Source: Yamagishiella unicocca
Lineage: Eukaryota > Chlorophyta > Chlorophyceae > Chlamydomonadales > Volvocaceae
DNA length: 64,000 nt
Reading direction: 5' to 3'
NCBI GenBank assembly: GCA_003116995.1
Contig: BDSL01000035.1
Location: 248,001-312,000, forward strand
The notes under the pieces were generated by a model. That model saw nothing but the letters and a program-made list of their open reading frames with translations. It was not told where the DNA came from and searched no databases. Positions 1 to 8,700 of the stretch are shown piece after piece. The translations under genes and the position numbers were made by a program. How positions within the stretch are numbered: position 1 is the stretch's first letter; every line of letters starts with the position of its first letter.

Positions 1-369
1 GCCGTGGTGACTGTCATCGGGGAGTACGCGTGCCGTCTGACTGTACGTGCTGCGGGCTCCATGGTTCGTAAAATGTCTCGACGCACTCAACAGGTGAAAC
101 TGGGAAGTGGTACAAATACAAATTTAAACGCACTGTCCGTTTCATTCGTGCTCAATCCATTTTCCCGTGCGTCCAGTCTGTGCCTAGTCGCGTCAGCAAC
201 CCGCTTCCGCCCTCAGCGTTTTCCACCACCCCTGTCAACCATCTTGCACCTCCCTGTCACCTCCCGTCGCGCCCCGCCCCACCCTGCCACCACCCATGCC
301 CAGCCTCCGATAAAGCAGCCAGTCCAGAACGCCCGCGTAACTGGGCACATGGCGGCGAACGTTCTTCTG

Positions 370-600
370 GCCCTGCTAGTAGTAACTGTGGCAGTGGGCC
401 CCAGACCAGAAGGTAAAGTCATCGAGCGCATGGCCTGACACTGAAAGAGACGCAGGAGGAAGAACAAACTGGCCGACAGTGGCCGACCAGATATGGTAGA
501 CCCCGGCAAACCACCAGAAACCCCGACCAAGGGGCCAGTAAACAAACAGGGAACAAACCGGGAACAAACAGTGGCACCAACCACCTAGGGGGAAGTAGCC
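370..600 (-). mobile_element. LINE 3'-end remnant
   Basis: Read on the minus strand, this stretch resembles the 3' untranslated end of the LINE copy at 17.6-17.96 kb (plus strand). Both contain a block around CAGTGTCAGGC, followed by a TGGTCTGG...CCCACTG block and a GTAAC/TTAC-rich tail. The translated shadow of the 3' region (a CSSSCVSFSVRPCAR-like string) also matches the one at 17.85 kb. No reverse-transcriptase sequence is present, so this is a 5'-truncated, dead copy. The assignment is by comparison within the window only. Confidence 0.55.
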
Positions 601-965
601 TAAATGGCGTTTTTTCCCCTGCTGTAGGAGTATGCGAGATTGGCACTAGCGGGGACTGTGTATGCAGCAGACAGCAGTTTGCCCATGCAGTGGCCTTTTC
701 GACTGTTACACCCGTATGACGGCTTGGGAGCGGTTATCGTCTGACGAGATTCTGTCGGCACACAATAGGGGGCATAGCGCACAGTCCAGACTCAAGGGCA
801 CAGGGGCCTCGGTTGACAGGCGCGCGTCGGATTGGGCATCCAATTTCGCAGTGCTCACCGGTTCGAGCCACCGGGGGTTCCACCCTACCATTCCCCCCAA
901 ATGGGATTAGAGTCCACTGTTAGCGCCACGAGGGGCAATGTTGGCCGAGCCCATCCTAATCTGTA

Positions 966-1023
966 AGGTATGCAAAAGTAGTCCTACACTACCTTTCTAC
1001 TTCTTCCACCAGCCAAGAGAAGG
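966..1023 (+). repeat. Dispersed repeat copy, related to 4835-4983
   Basis: A block starting GGTATGCAAAAGTAGTC and continuing through CTACCTTTCTACTTCTTCC to AGCCAAGAGAAG matches the block at 4835-4889 with very few differences. Homology stops abruptly after AGAGAAGG. It is a short dispersed repeat; its class is unknown. Confidence 0.75.
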
Positions 1024-1379
1024 CAGGCGGGCATCGTATTCTCATTTGGTTGTGGTATTCAAGTTTGGTTTCAACCAAGGTTGCCTGGTTTATAAGCAAT
1101 CCAAGATGCGCCAACTACAAGGCCTGTGGAAGCTCACGGCACGGCGACAGAAGACTATATTGTTAAAGCATTCAGCATGTACTCAGACTAACATATCGCC
1201 CTTAATTAGATTACTGGAGTGCCGCATGCGCACTGGACGGTTAGACTACCGGTAATTACCCGGTGAACGACAGAGTCATGAAGTACATCATCGCAGACCA
1301 TTCAAGTCGTCAAACCGCAAACTATTCAAGGCATAGATTCCCACGACGGATCAACATCTGCTTCGTAACGTGACAGCCG

Positions 1380-2110
1380 GGCAGCCGCACAGGCAGTGCT
1401 GCTGGTGCGCATGTTGGCGGTGCTGACGGCCAACCGGGTGGCGAACGAGGACCCGTGGGTCCACTTCGCGGCGCTGCTAGCTGCTGGCGCTGCTGGGCCT
1501 GGTGGAGGCGGTGGACGTGCGGCTGACGTCGGGGCTGACCTCACCGTGTGGTGTCCGCGGCGTCGGTGGCGGGCCGAGCTGGGCCGAGCCTCCTCACGCT
1601 GGGTGTCAGGAACGATGCCGGCGATGCCGTGGCGGCGTCTTGGGCGCTTAGGTTGGGCAAACTGGCTGCTTAGGTTGCGCAAACCAGCAGGGCGATGCAG
1701 ACGGCCATGTGCGGCGCTGTTGATGTTACCGCTGTTGCCAGGACTGGTTTCCGGGCCTCTGCTACGCCTTCATCGCAAGGCTGGGTGGGGCAGTGTGCAG
1801 CAGCCTGCCCCGGGTCAAGTACGTCCACTCCTTCAGTCTGTTCTGCAAGTTATTGCCGCCCGCGTCGTACGGCGGATCGTGCATCATGGCGCCGGTGCCC
1901 GCCGACGAGGTGTTGCGGCTGCTGGCCTCTCGCCCCTCCCTGGCCCCCCTCCCTGCCCCTGGGTTGGGCCTCTGTTCTGGTAGTTTTTTGCTAGTCGTTG
2001 CGTTCTTGTCTACGGGCGTCGGGACCTGCGTCTGGGCTTTCGCGTCCCCCATGACGGCGCGGCGCGGCTTCGGCCTCCTCTCCTGGACGACAGCGGACCT
2101 TCTCTGGTAA
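1380..2110 (+). other. Degenerate coding-like region, probable transposon debris
   Basis: Open frames overlap but none is convincing. A segment reading NEDPWVHFAALLA (about 1440-1485) resembles a degenerate TDPWV...FAAQMALARR string near 49.98 kb, which suggests both derive from one repeated coding element. A second protein-like segment (LPRVKYVHSFSLFCKLLPP, about 1803-1860) lies in another frame. I see no complete gene and cannot name the family. Confidence 0.25.
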
Positions 2111-2404
2111 TGACCGGCTTCCTCACGCATCTGGTCGGTACTCGGGCGGGTCGGGACTGGGACTCCGACTAGGACTGGGACTGGGACCGGACCGCGATGT
2201 CCGCTCTCCCATAGCGAACCAACTCCCACAGTTCTCCTGCTAGCGCCCAAAACCGGTTCTGCGAAAAGTTTACGTGCGTCGCGCGGGGTCCTCGCTTCCT
2301 TTCGTCTCGCCGTAGCCGATATAGCTTAGCCGCCAAAGGTCATATTACGACCTTCGGCTTTCGTATCCCCAACCCAGTTCTCCAGCATGCATCTTAAAAC
2401 TTCT

Positions 2405-2450
2405 GTTTTTAAACGGTTTTTTTCGGACATCCACGGGTTTCCATCGAACC
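2405..2450 (-). repeat. Intron-type short repeat, family A copy
   Basis: On the minus strand this reads roughly GAAACCCGTGGATGTCC followed by GAAAAAAACCGTTT. It matches copies in NDC1 introns (43644 and 45591), a carrier intron (54735) and, more weakly, a cytochrome c6A intron (48479). Here it lies just downstream of the minus-strand coding-like blocks at 2478-2785. Confidence 0.6.
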
Positions 2451-2477
2451 CTCCCTGCCCCCTCCCGCCGCCTCACC

Positions 2478-2785
2478 CTAGCGCAGGCTGTCCTCCCCAG
2501 TCATGTCGAGTAGCGTCTCCGCCACCAGCCTCTTCTCCGTCACGGTGTTGGTGTGTCCCAGGAGGCCGCCCACGTCAGCGGCTCCTCTGCTGTACACTGC
2601 ATCTTGGGCGCGGGGTTGCTCGTTGGGAAGGTGATGGGGCGCTGCTGAGGGTCACCCGCTTGCCATCCCCCACCAACCCACCCGCTCCACCACCTCGAAA
2701 AACAGCTGCCCGTCGTCCGACTCCTCCCTGCGGACGAAGCGCTTGACGCGCGGCCGGGTCGGGGCGGCGGCGGTGGTGGCAGCGG
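2478..2785 (-). pseudogene. Two exon-like coding blocks of unknown protein
   Basis: On the minus strand a block at about 2682-2782 encodes a protein-like string containing RPRVKRFVRREESDDGQ and LFFEVVER, followed by a GTGGGTTGG donor-like sequence. A second block (2586 to the TAG at 2478-2480) encodes GAADVGGLLGHTNTVTEKR and ends MTGEDSLR. The junction between the two does not close in phase with the most obvious donor (CGG|GTGGG), so either a weaker donor is used or the copy is decayed. I do not recognise the family; a transposon ORF is the likeliest source because of the surroundings. Confidence 0.3.
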
Positions 2786-3250
2786 TGACTCAATCCGTAT
2801 GTGAGCAGCAGCAAGGCTGGCTGCCGTCTCCGTATCCTCGACTAGTAGGAATGGGACGGCCCGTTCGTCCCTGGGCTGCTCAGTGTCCTCACAAATCTTA
2901 GGTACCGATGAATGTTCAAGAGGAAATGGCGTTAAAAAACGCCGTCATCCTGTTGTGGAATCGGAATCCCCTATACTACCTTCTTTCCATCTGCCGTTTG
3001 CCCAGTCGAATCCTTGCAACTCAGGGTCATCGTCGTAACGCAGTGTATCGACAACGATGCTGCCCGTGGACCTGCCAGCTGCACGGTGGCTCCACGTAAG
3101 GACCGACTCACGCGACAGCTGCAGGGTGTCCCACGTGCTGTTTCGGACGGCATAGCCCGTATTCGAACGCGCCTTGCAAAGCTGTCAAAACCGTTTGATG
3201 AGATACGCCGCGCGCTAGCCTGCCATGCCTATCCTCCGCCTCACCTCATA

Positions 3251-3743
3251 GCTCCAGTATCTGCGACTCCGCGATCCAGTCGCTGCTCGCCGTCCCCAGC
3301 GTCCCTGCAACCTGTGGAATGTGCAAGGCCCATGGCAGCACTTTACAGGGACCGGCTCGCACACACTGCCTCCCAACGCGCCGCGGCCCCCTGGTTCTTC
3401 CCACCAGGACTACAGCATAGCGCAGCTACTCAAAGCGAGTGACCTTGCGGATCGCACCATGGATGGCGTACGCATCCGCCAAGAGATAGACCTGTGAGGA
3501 GGTTGCGGCGGTTGGGTTGTTACTTTGTGGTGATATGGATTTGGAGAGGGTGGGCGAAATGGCGATGAGGCGGAGGACATAGGCAGGGTGTGGACACAAG
3601 ACCACCCGGGGCTCCCTCCCTTGCAAGGCGGACGGTTCCTCAGCACCAACTATTCCTCCATCCGCACCATGACCACCTTCCTAGACCTGTTCTCCGACAC
3701 CACCACCACCTACGGCACTACCGGCACCCACAACCTCGCCTAG
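3251..3743 (+). CDS. Unrecognised protein fragment, two exons
   Basis: Two blocks join in phase across a 93-nt GT-AG intron (3494-3586). The first (about 3252-3493, frame open after a stop at 3249) encodes a protein-like string with PCNLWNVQGPWQHFTGTG, then DYSIAQLLKASDLADRTMDG and IRQEID. The second (3587-3743) contains DHPGLPPLQGGRFLSTNYSS and TMTTFLDLFSDTTTTYG, and ends at TAG. An upstream acceptor-like CCCCAG at 3294-3299 suggests that earlier exons exist or existed. No domain is recognised and no start codon is found. Given the surrounding repeats it may be part of a transposon, but composition and phase consistency argue that it was once translated. Confidence 0.35.
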
Positions 3744-4237
3744 GGCCCCGGTGGCCACCCCCCACCGGGACTCCTACTCCGGCGCAGCACTGCCCGGCCG
3801 TACCTGCGCCGCAACTCTGAGCTTGAATCCAAGCATGCTCTGGATCCGCGCGATATCGCACTTGGATCCGTCCGCCGAAATGGAGGCCCGTGCAGAAAGC
3901 GGACGCCACCGCCCAAAGCAGCGCCCCCTGGCCCTGCTCCCTACTAACAACTGTGATCCTTCGCAGGGCAAGCAGGCACGTTTAGCGCAAGGGTAAGAGT
4001 TCCCACTCCAGGGGTGTTCTACGACACATGCCGCACCCGAGTACCCTGGTCGCGAAAGTACCCTGCCTCTGCATGGCAGCCCCACACCGGCGTCACATCT
4101 GGCGATACGCGGCTCCTCCAGCATGTCAACCACGCTGCCCCCCCGCTGCCCGCTCCCCCTTCCGCACCCGGCGCCCCCCCCCGTCGTGTGTGCACACAAT
4201 GTGCGTCTTCGACTGAAGCGACTGCGAACAATTGCAT

Positions 4238-4347
4238 GACGAGGTGGCCGAGCGGTCTAAGGCGCTAGTTTCAGGACTACCTGGTGCAGTATCAGGAAGG
4301 AATCCTACTAGTCCGTAAGGGCGCGGGTTCAAATCCCGTCCTCGTCA
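4238..4347 (+). tRNA. trnL-CAG: tRNA-Leu (anticodon CAG) with 30-nt intron
   Basis: The cloverleaf is complete. The acceptor stem GACGAGG (4238-4244) pairs with CCTCGTC (4340-4346), with A73 at 4347. The D arm contains TGGCCGAGCGGTCTAAGGCG. The anticodon stem CTAGT (4265-4269) pairs with ACTAG (4307-4311), and the loop is TTCAGG...T with anticodon CAG at 4272-4274. A class-II variable arm (4312-4322) fits tRNA-Leu. The T arm GCGGG-TTCAAAT-CCCGT spans 4323-4339. The stem pairs only if 4276-4305 is removed as an intron between positions 37 and 38, the canonical site for nuclear tRNA introns. Intron CCTG (4280-4283) can pair with the anticodon CAGG, as in standard pre-tRNA folds. It should be transcribed by RNA polymerase III. 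Confidence 0.95.
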
Positions 4348-4834
4348 GCTTAGGAGAGGCTTTTGGGTATGCCTGTGGCGTCAAGGGTCAGGAGGTGTTG
4401 TCCACGGCCGGGCTTAGAAGGGGTGGAGATGCGGCACACCTGGCAGCAAGTTCGGTAATCCAGGCAGCTTCGAAATGTAAGAGTAGCGGGATACAGGGTA
4501 CAAGGGTGTCAGGGCACGGCGAATCGCAGCAGGCCCGCAACGTAACGCCATGAAGCGTGCTGGGCTGGGGATTGTGGAAGCACTGTTTGTCCGAACGCGT
4601 GGCTTTGATAGCCTTTGGAACCAGCACAAACCGACGCTGCCGTTGGTTGGCATCGTCGTTGGGCCGAGAGCCAGGTCCTCGCGCAGCAGGTCCACTTGCT
4701 GGTAGTCGAATGCCTTGCGCGCCATCCTACCGTCCGCCGACCGCAGCACAGCAGCCTGCTGCTGTCGCCTCCACGAGAGAATCTAGTGGCCGTGTCCTTC
4801 CCAATCTTGCTGCAAGATGCAGGCAGCGCAGAAA

Positions 4835-4985
4835 GGTATGCAAAAGTAGTCATACGCTACCTTTCTACTTCTTCCACCAGCCAAGAGAAGGAGAGCGCTT
4901 ACTGAAAAACAATGAGTTCCTACGCTACCTTTCTACTTCTTCCACCAGCCAAGAGAAGGAGAGCGCTTGCTGAAAAACAATGAGT
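4835..4985 (+). repeat. Dispersed repeat with internal 68-bp tandem duplication
   Basis: The unit starting CGCTACCTTTCTACTTCTTC at 4855 and running to the AAAAACAATGAG end recurs at 4923 with period 68 and only a base or two changed. The leading part, from GGTATGCAAAAGTAGTC, is shared with 966-1023. The duplicated part carries a CACCAG-GAGAAGGAGAGCGC block. Coding capacity is not evident. Confidence 0.85.
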
Positions 4986-5798
4986 GAGACAAACGACGCA
5001 ATTCAGCACCTTGAGGTTCAAACACTTGGCTTCCAATCAGTCTTCGGTTATTCGGCACTACTTCAAGAAGCAATTACAGAAACAGTTATACATAAGACAA
5101 TAATGCTCAAGGCATTTCTACCGGCTCTGCGCTCCAAAGTTGTAGGGGTCACAAATCGGAACCGTGCGGCGCTCATGGAAATCGTACTGCACGAAACACT
5201 TCAGGTCCCTCCAACCGCCGAAAACACGTGCCCCCTTCGTCAACATGCAGCGAAAGGGAGGGCGACGTGTGGGATGTTTGGAACTTGCGTGGACCTAAGG
5301 CCTCATACCCGCCTCCGGTCGACCCCGGAGGCCCAGGTGTGCCGGCCCGCGCCGCTTGGGCACTGCCCCGGCGCCGCTCTGCTCTCAGCGACCCTTAGCT
5401 CCCAGCTTCCCCACACCCAGTCCAAGGGATGAGCCTCCCGCTCCCTCCTGGATCGCCCCCATGCGCTCGCGCTACAAGCCGCCAACCCTCCGCCTCCTTG
5501 GCGCAGGCTGTGTGCCGATAACAGCTGCGTCTGCAGCCCCAGCCACTTGGATTTTGGAAAGTATTATACAAACGCATACGTCAGCTGTAGAAACTCCGAC
5601 TGCAGCGTCCGCAACAGCTCGCGCAACCTCGCGGTAAACACCCCCTTCACCATGTTGTGCCCGAACGCCGGCCCCGTCCGGCCTCACCGGGGGAAGAGGG
5701 GGTCCGATACCTACATACCTTGCCGTCCGCACACGTATGTGCCTGCCGAAACCTCCGCACGACTTTTCCAATCGGCATCCCGCTCTCCGTGCACTCCG

Positions 5799-6537
5799 TC
5801 AGACATAGTGATACTCCTCGTCCCAACTGGCCAGCCTTGCTGCGCGCGATCCAGACGACACGTCCCGTCCAGGGAGGTCTGTGTTGCTGGCCGGCGCCAG
5901 CTCGACCCGCTCCGAGCACCGCTGCAATCCAAAGAACCCGACAGCCAACCAGCAGGCGTCGCACGTGTGTCGCAGGGCTGCCTCCCGCTGTGGCCCCGCC
6001 CGGGTCGCCAGCCAGCCAATCAGCAGACACAGCAGCCCCCGCCCGGGTCGCCAGCCAGCCAATCAGCAGACACAGCAGCCCCAACATTACCGGCCCGTTA
6101 ACACCACTCCAGTCTGCGTGCGCCGGCGATCGTGTCCGCAACGCTCTCGCGAGCGTGGGCTTGACCCGTGGGTGGTGATTGAAACTGTCACCGGCCCAGA
6201 CGCCGCGGGACCGCTGCCAGTCGGCGAGCGCCGAGAGCGTGCCCTCCACCGTTGACCCGGTGTAGCGGGACGCGGCGACCGTCACAAACAGGCACGCCGA
6301 AATCGGGTTCAGGTCCTCACCCCGGACCCTCGGGAAGACCTCGGTCTCCGACAACCCCAGCTGATCCTCACAGAACCGGCAGAACCGGCAGGACTGTCCC
6401 CAGTGCGATAGATACCGAGGTGCGTCTGAGGCCATGCGGGCCGTCATGCCCGGGCAGTGCAGGAAGCCGTGACCCTTCAGGCCGCACTCGTCGCAGACCA
6501 TGCTGCTGCCGCCTGGGGCTATGCGCTGACTCCTCAA
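5799..6537 (-). pseudogene. Tyrosine recombinase/integrase with zinc knuckle, frameshifted
   Basis: The ORF opens with a CX2CX4HX4C zinc knuckle (CDECGLKGHGFLHC) and continues into a SAM-like core-binding segment (RYLSHWGQSCRF, TVEGTLSALADWQRSRGV, HPRVKPTLARALRTRS). It then reads LLCLLIGWLATRAG, where two tandem 43-bp copies (6001-6043 and 6044-6086) shift the frame. In the other frame (6062-5799) the protein resumes as DACWLAVGFFGLQRCSE, matching the region around the first catalytic Arg of tyrosine recombinases, and stops at 5799. The remaining catalytic residues are not identifiable. It is a relic of a retroelement integrase. Confidence 0.55.
6001..6086. repeat. 43-bp tandem duplication inside the integrase relic
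   Basis: CGGGTCGCCAGCCAGCCAAT and the following bases repeat at 6001 and 6044 without visible change. Because 43 is not a multiple of three, the duplication shifts the integrase frame. Confidence 0.9.
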
Positions 6538-6620
6538 TTCGGCAGGGGGGCGGCGGCGGGAGGAGCCGCAGGTGGCTTCGGGGGTAGTGGGGGGGAGCCG
6601 GATAGGATGGAGCGGGCATC

Positions 6621-7052
6621 CTATCCCGCACCGAAGACGCGCTGCTCGCTAAACACCGTCGCCGACACGCTGCTCGCCGCCTTGCTGGCGATGAACCCAC
6701 CCAGCGCGCCGAGCACTTCGTCCGGCATCGAAGTCAGCATGGCGATGAACTTGCGCTGCTCGGGTGGTCCGCCGATGACCTGGGCCGCCGTGGCGTGCGG
6801 GATCCCCTTGGCACGCATGTTGGACACCTCCAACATCGTTGCCCGCACCCCGGCCAGCTGGTTGCTCGCTGCTAGCGCGGCCTCCAGGTACTGCAGCCGC
6901 TCCGAGTCCGAGGCCGTCGACTGCGCCAGCCTCCAGTACATCGACGCCCGGGCTGACGCGTCGCTGGTCAGCTTGCGTGCCTTGTTCTGGAAAGCGTGCT
7001 CCGAAGACGCGATTGCCTCCCGTCTGTGCATGTAAAGCAAGGAAGCCAGCAT
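6621..7052 (-). pseudogene. Gag-like continuation ORF of the retroelement
   Basis: The frame encodes an alpha-helical, Ala-rich protein (RREAIASSEHAFQNKARKL, ERLQYLEAALAASNQLAG, RKFIAMLTSMPDEVLGALGG) ending VFGAG-stop. The first real codon may be at about 7020, because a candidate intron acceptor (TGCACAG) lies before RREAIAS and a GTAGAC donor lies about 60 nt upstream, after ALAGD. It sits between the gag-like ORF and the zinc-knuckle/integrase block and is read in the same direction, so it probably belongs to the same element. Confidence 0.4.
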
Positions 7053-7073
7053 GGGTTGCTGGCTACTACTAGC

Positions 7074-8285
7074 TCACTGTCTACGTCCCCCGCTAACGCC
7101 TCTCTGAGGGGGTCGCAGCGGGTGCTCAGCGACAGTCCAGGTCCAGGGCCCCACCGGGGGCGACGGACGCCCCCGCGCGCCCCTCCGAGCTGCCCAGCCG
7201 ACGTCGTCGGCGCCGCTGAGCGACCCCCCAACTCGCCAAGCAGACCGGCCGGCAATAGAATGCGCATGGCCGCGTCCTCGCCCACCGCGCCTGCCAGCCC
7301 ACCCATCCCAGCCCCCGTCACGCTCGCAGCAGTCCGCAGACCGCCGCTGCTGAGGTGTTCGCGGGAGATGGCCTCCACGGCGTGTTGCACGGTCGCCGCC
7401 GCCCGCGCGGGCCGCGCATGGAGCGTCGCTGCAACTGCAAGCGGGGGTGCTAGCTGAGCTGTAGTAAGCGGTCTTTGCAAACCTAAGCCGGCTGACCAGC
7501 GCCAGCTGCCCGCCTACAACAGGGATGCCTCGAGCTGCCGCTGCTGCCAAAGCGCCGAGACCGCCCTGAACCGTCAAGAGCCCGACATCGCTGCCAGTAC
7601 CCCGATGGCAGCACTCAACTCCTCCCGAGGCGGCGGTAGGCCAGTCCTCCCCTGCACCCCAGGGAGCTCCCGCCAGAGCTGCTGCACCGCCGGGTGGCCC
7701 ACTGTTGCTGTCGTCGACCGCTGCTGCCAGCGGCGGTGCCTGCCCTGAGGACAGGTGGCTGCGGGGCACGCAGGAAGAGGACACTTCGTTGTGTGCTCCG
7801 CCCTCTCCTATGCGCTGCTGCCGTGCCGCGCCTCCGCCGTCTGGGACCTGCACGTTGGCTGGTGCGAGAGCCGCCGCTGATCCTGCCGTCCGGATCTTGT
7901 CAACCCTGAGCTGTCGGATGCACGCCAGCAGATCTCTCCGGTACTCCGCGCGGTTTTGGAGGTCGATCGCGATGCCGTGGCGAGAGTGCAAACTCGCCAG
8001 TCTTAAGTGAAACGTCTGCCCCAGGTCGCTCCTTCGCGTTTCCCATGACTGCAGCAGTACTGCCGCTGCCGTGAACGCCGCGGAGGTGGGCTTTCCATGG
8101 GGTGCCGGTGGTTGCGGCCCCAAGCTCTCAATGGCTCTGGCGTGGTCCTTCAAAAGCTTGTCCTGCTGCTCCGACATGCACTTCACTGCATCCCGCTCTT
8201 CTGCTGTTAGGTCGGCCGCGTCTGGACTGTTCAATAACTCTGTCGCCTTAGTCAGTCTTCGCTGCAACTCGCTCGCACTGTCCAT
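7074..8285 (-). CDS. Gag-like ORF of the retroelement
   Basis: An uninterrupted 403-codon frame starts MDSASELQRRLTKATELLN. The first 140 residues are helical and charged (AEERDAVKCMSEQQDKLLKD, RAEYRRDLLACIRQLRVDK), like a coiled-coil gag domain; the rest is Ala/Gly-rich. After about 7470 the protein-like signal moves to a second frame (PPLAVAATLHARPARAAATV, then LRTAASVTGAGMGGLAG), so a frameshift or unresolved splice is likely there and the last 130 residues of this frame may not be genuine. The role is inferred from position upstream of a zinc-knuckle/integrase; no family was recognised directly. Confidence 0.4.
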   Translation of the reverse strand: MDSASELQRRLTKATELLNSPDAADLTAEERDAVKCMSEQQDKLLKDHARAIESLGPQPPAPHGKPTSAAFTAAAVLLQSWETRRSDLGQTFHLRLASLHSRHGIAIDLQNRAEYRRDLLACIRQLRVDKIRTAGSAAALAPANVQVPDGGGAARQQRIGEGGAHNEVSSSCVPRSHLSSGQAPPLAAAVDDSNSGPPGGAAALAGAPWGAGEDWPTAASGGVECCHRGTGSDVGLLTVQGGLGALAAAAARGIPVVGGQLALVSRLRFAKTAYYSSASTPACSCSDAPCAARAGGGDRATRRGGHLPRTPQQRRSADCCERDGGWDGWAGRRGGRGRGHAHSIAGRSAWRVGGSLSGADDVGWAARRGARGRPSPPVGPWTWTVAEHPLRPPQRGVSGGRRQ

Positions 8286-8331
8286 GGCTGCTCAGCCTGC
8301 GCAGCCGATTTGCATTTGATGTTCAAAATGC

Positions 8332-8700
8332 TCAGCCTTTGCCGCGAGCAACGAATTCCAAAGCGACTGGGAGCGCGGCCGCGCGCGAAACCGGTCTCTC
8401 CAAAACCGGCCGCTGAGGCGATTCCCGTCCGCGAGAGCAGTGGAGACCTTTCAAACAAAAACACATGATAGAAGACCGCAAGGTTCGTCTAACCTCGAAA
8501 CTATGCCGCGAGCCACCCATCGCGTCCGACGCCCGCTTAGAAACCAATTTTCGGAGCAGAGTCCAATAATTCTGCATTGACTGCTCTAGTATGCTTTCTG
8601 CGTCCGGATGGAAGATAATGTTAACATGCACATCATATGGCTCATGAACCTCAACGTCCGGTACCGGGTATACCGTGCTTACCCAAAACGCCATACGCAA
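8332..8700 (-). other. Unrecognised protein-like ORF
   Basis: The minus-strand frame contains VYPVPDVEVHEPYDVHVNII, DAESILEQSMQNYWTLLRKL and VSKRASDAMGG, which read like real protein rather than GC-skewed shadow. It precedes the gag-like ORF in the same direction and might be its 5' exon or a separate fragment. Family and start are unknown. Confidence 0.2.

Larger units (their letters stand above)
5500..8285 (-). mobile_element. Decayed tyrosine-recombinase retroelement (DIRS/Crypton-like)
   Basis: Read on the minus strand the order is a gag-like ORF (8285-7074), a continuation block (7052-6621), then a CCHC zinc knuckle followed by the N-terminal core-binding part of a tyrosine recombinase (6537-5647) and, in a shifted frame, the start of its catalytic domain (about 5990-5799). 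Further codons in other frames run towards 5500. No reverse transcriptase is visible between gag and recombinase. The element has frameshifts and a 43-bp tandem duplication and is therefore inactive. The DIRS versus Crypton assignment is uncertain; elements of this class are known in volvocine algae. Confidence 0.6.
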
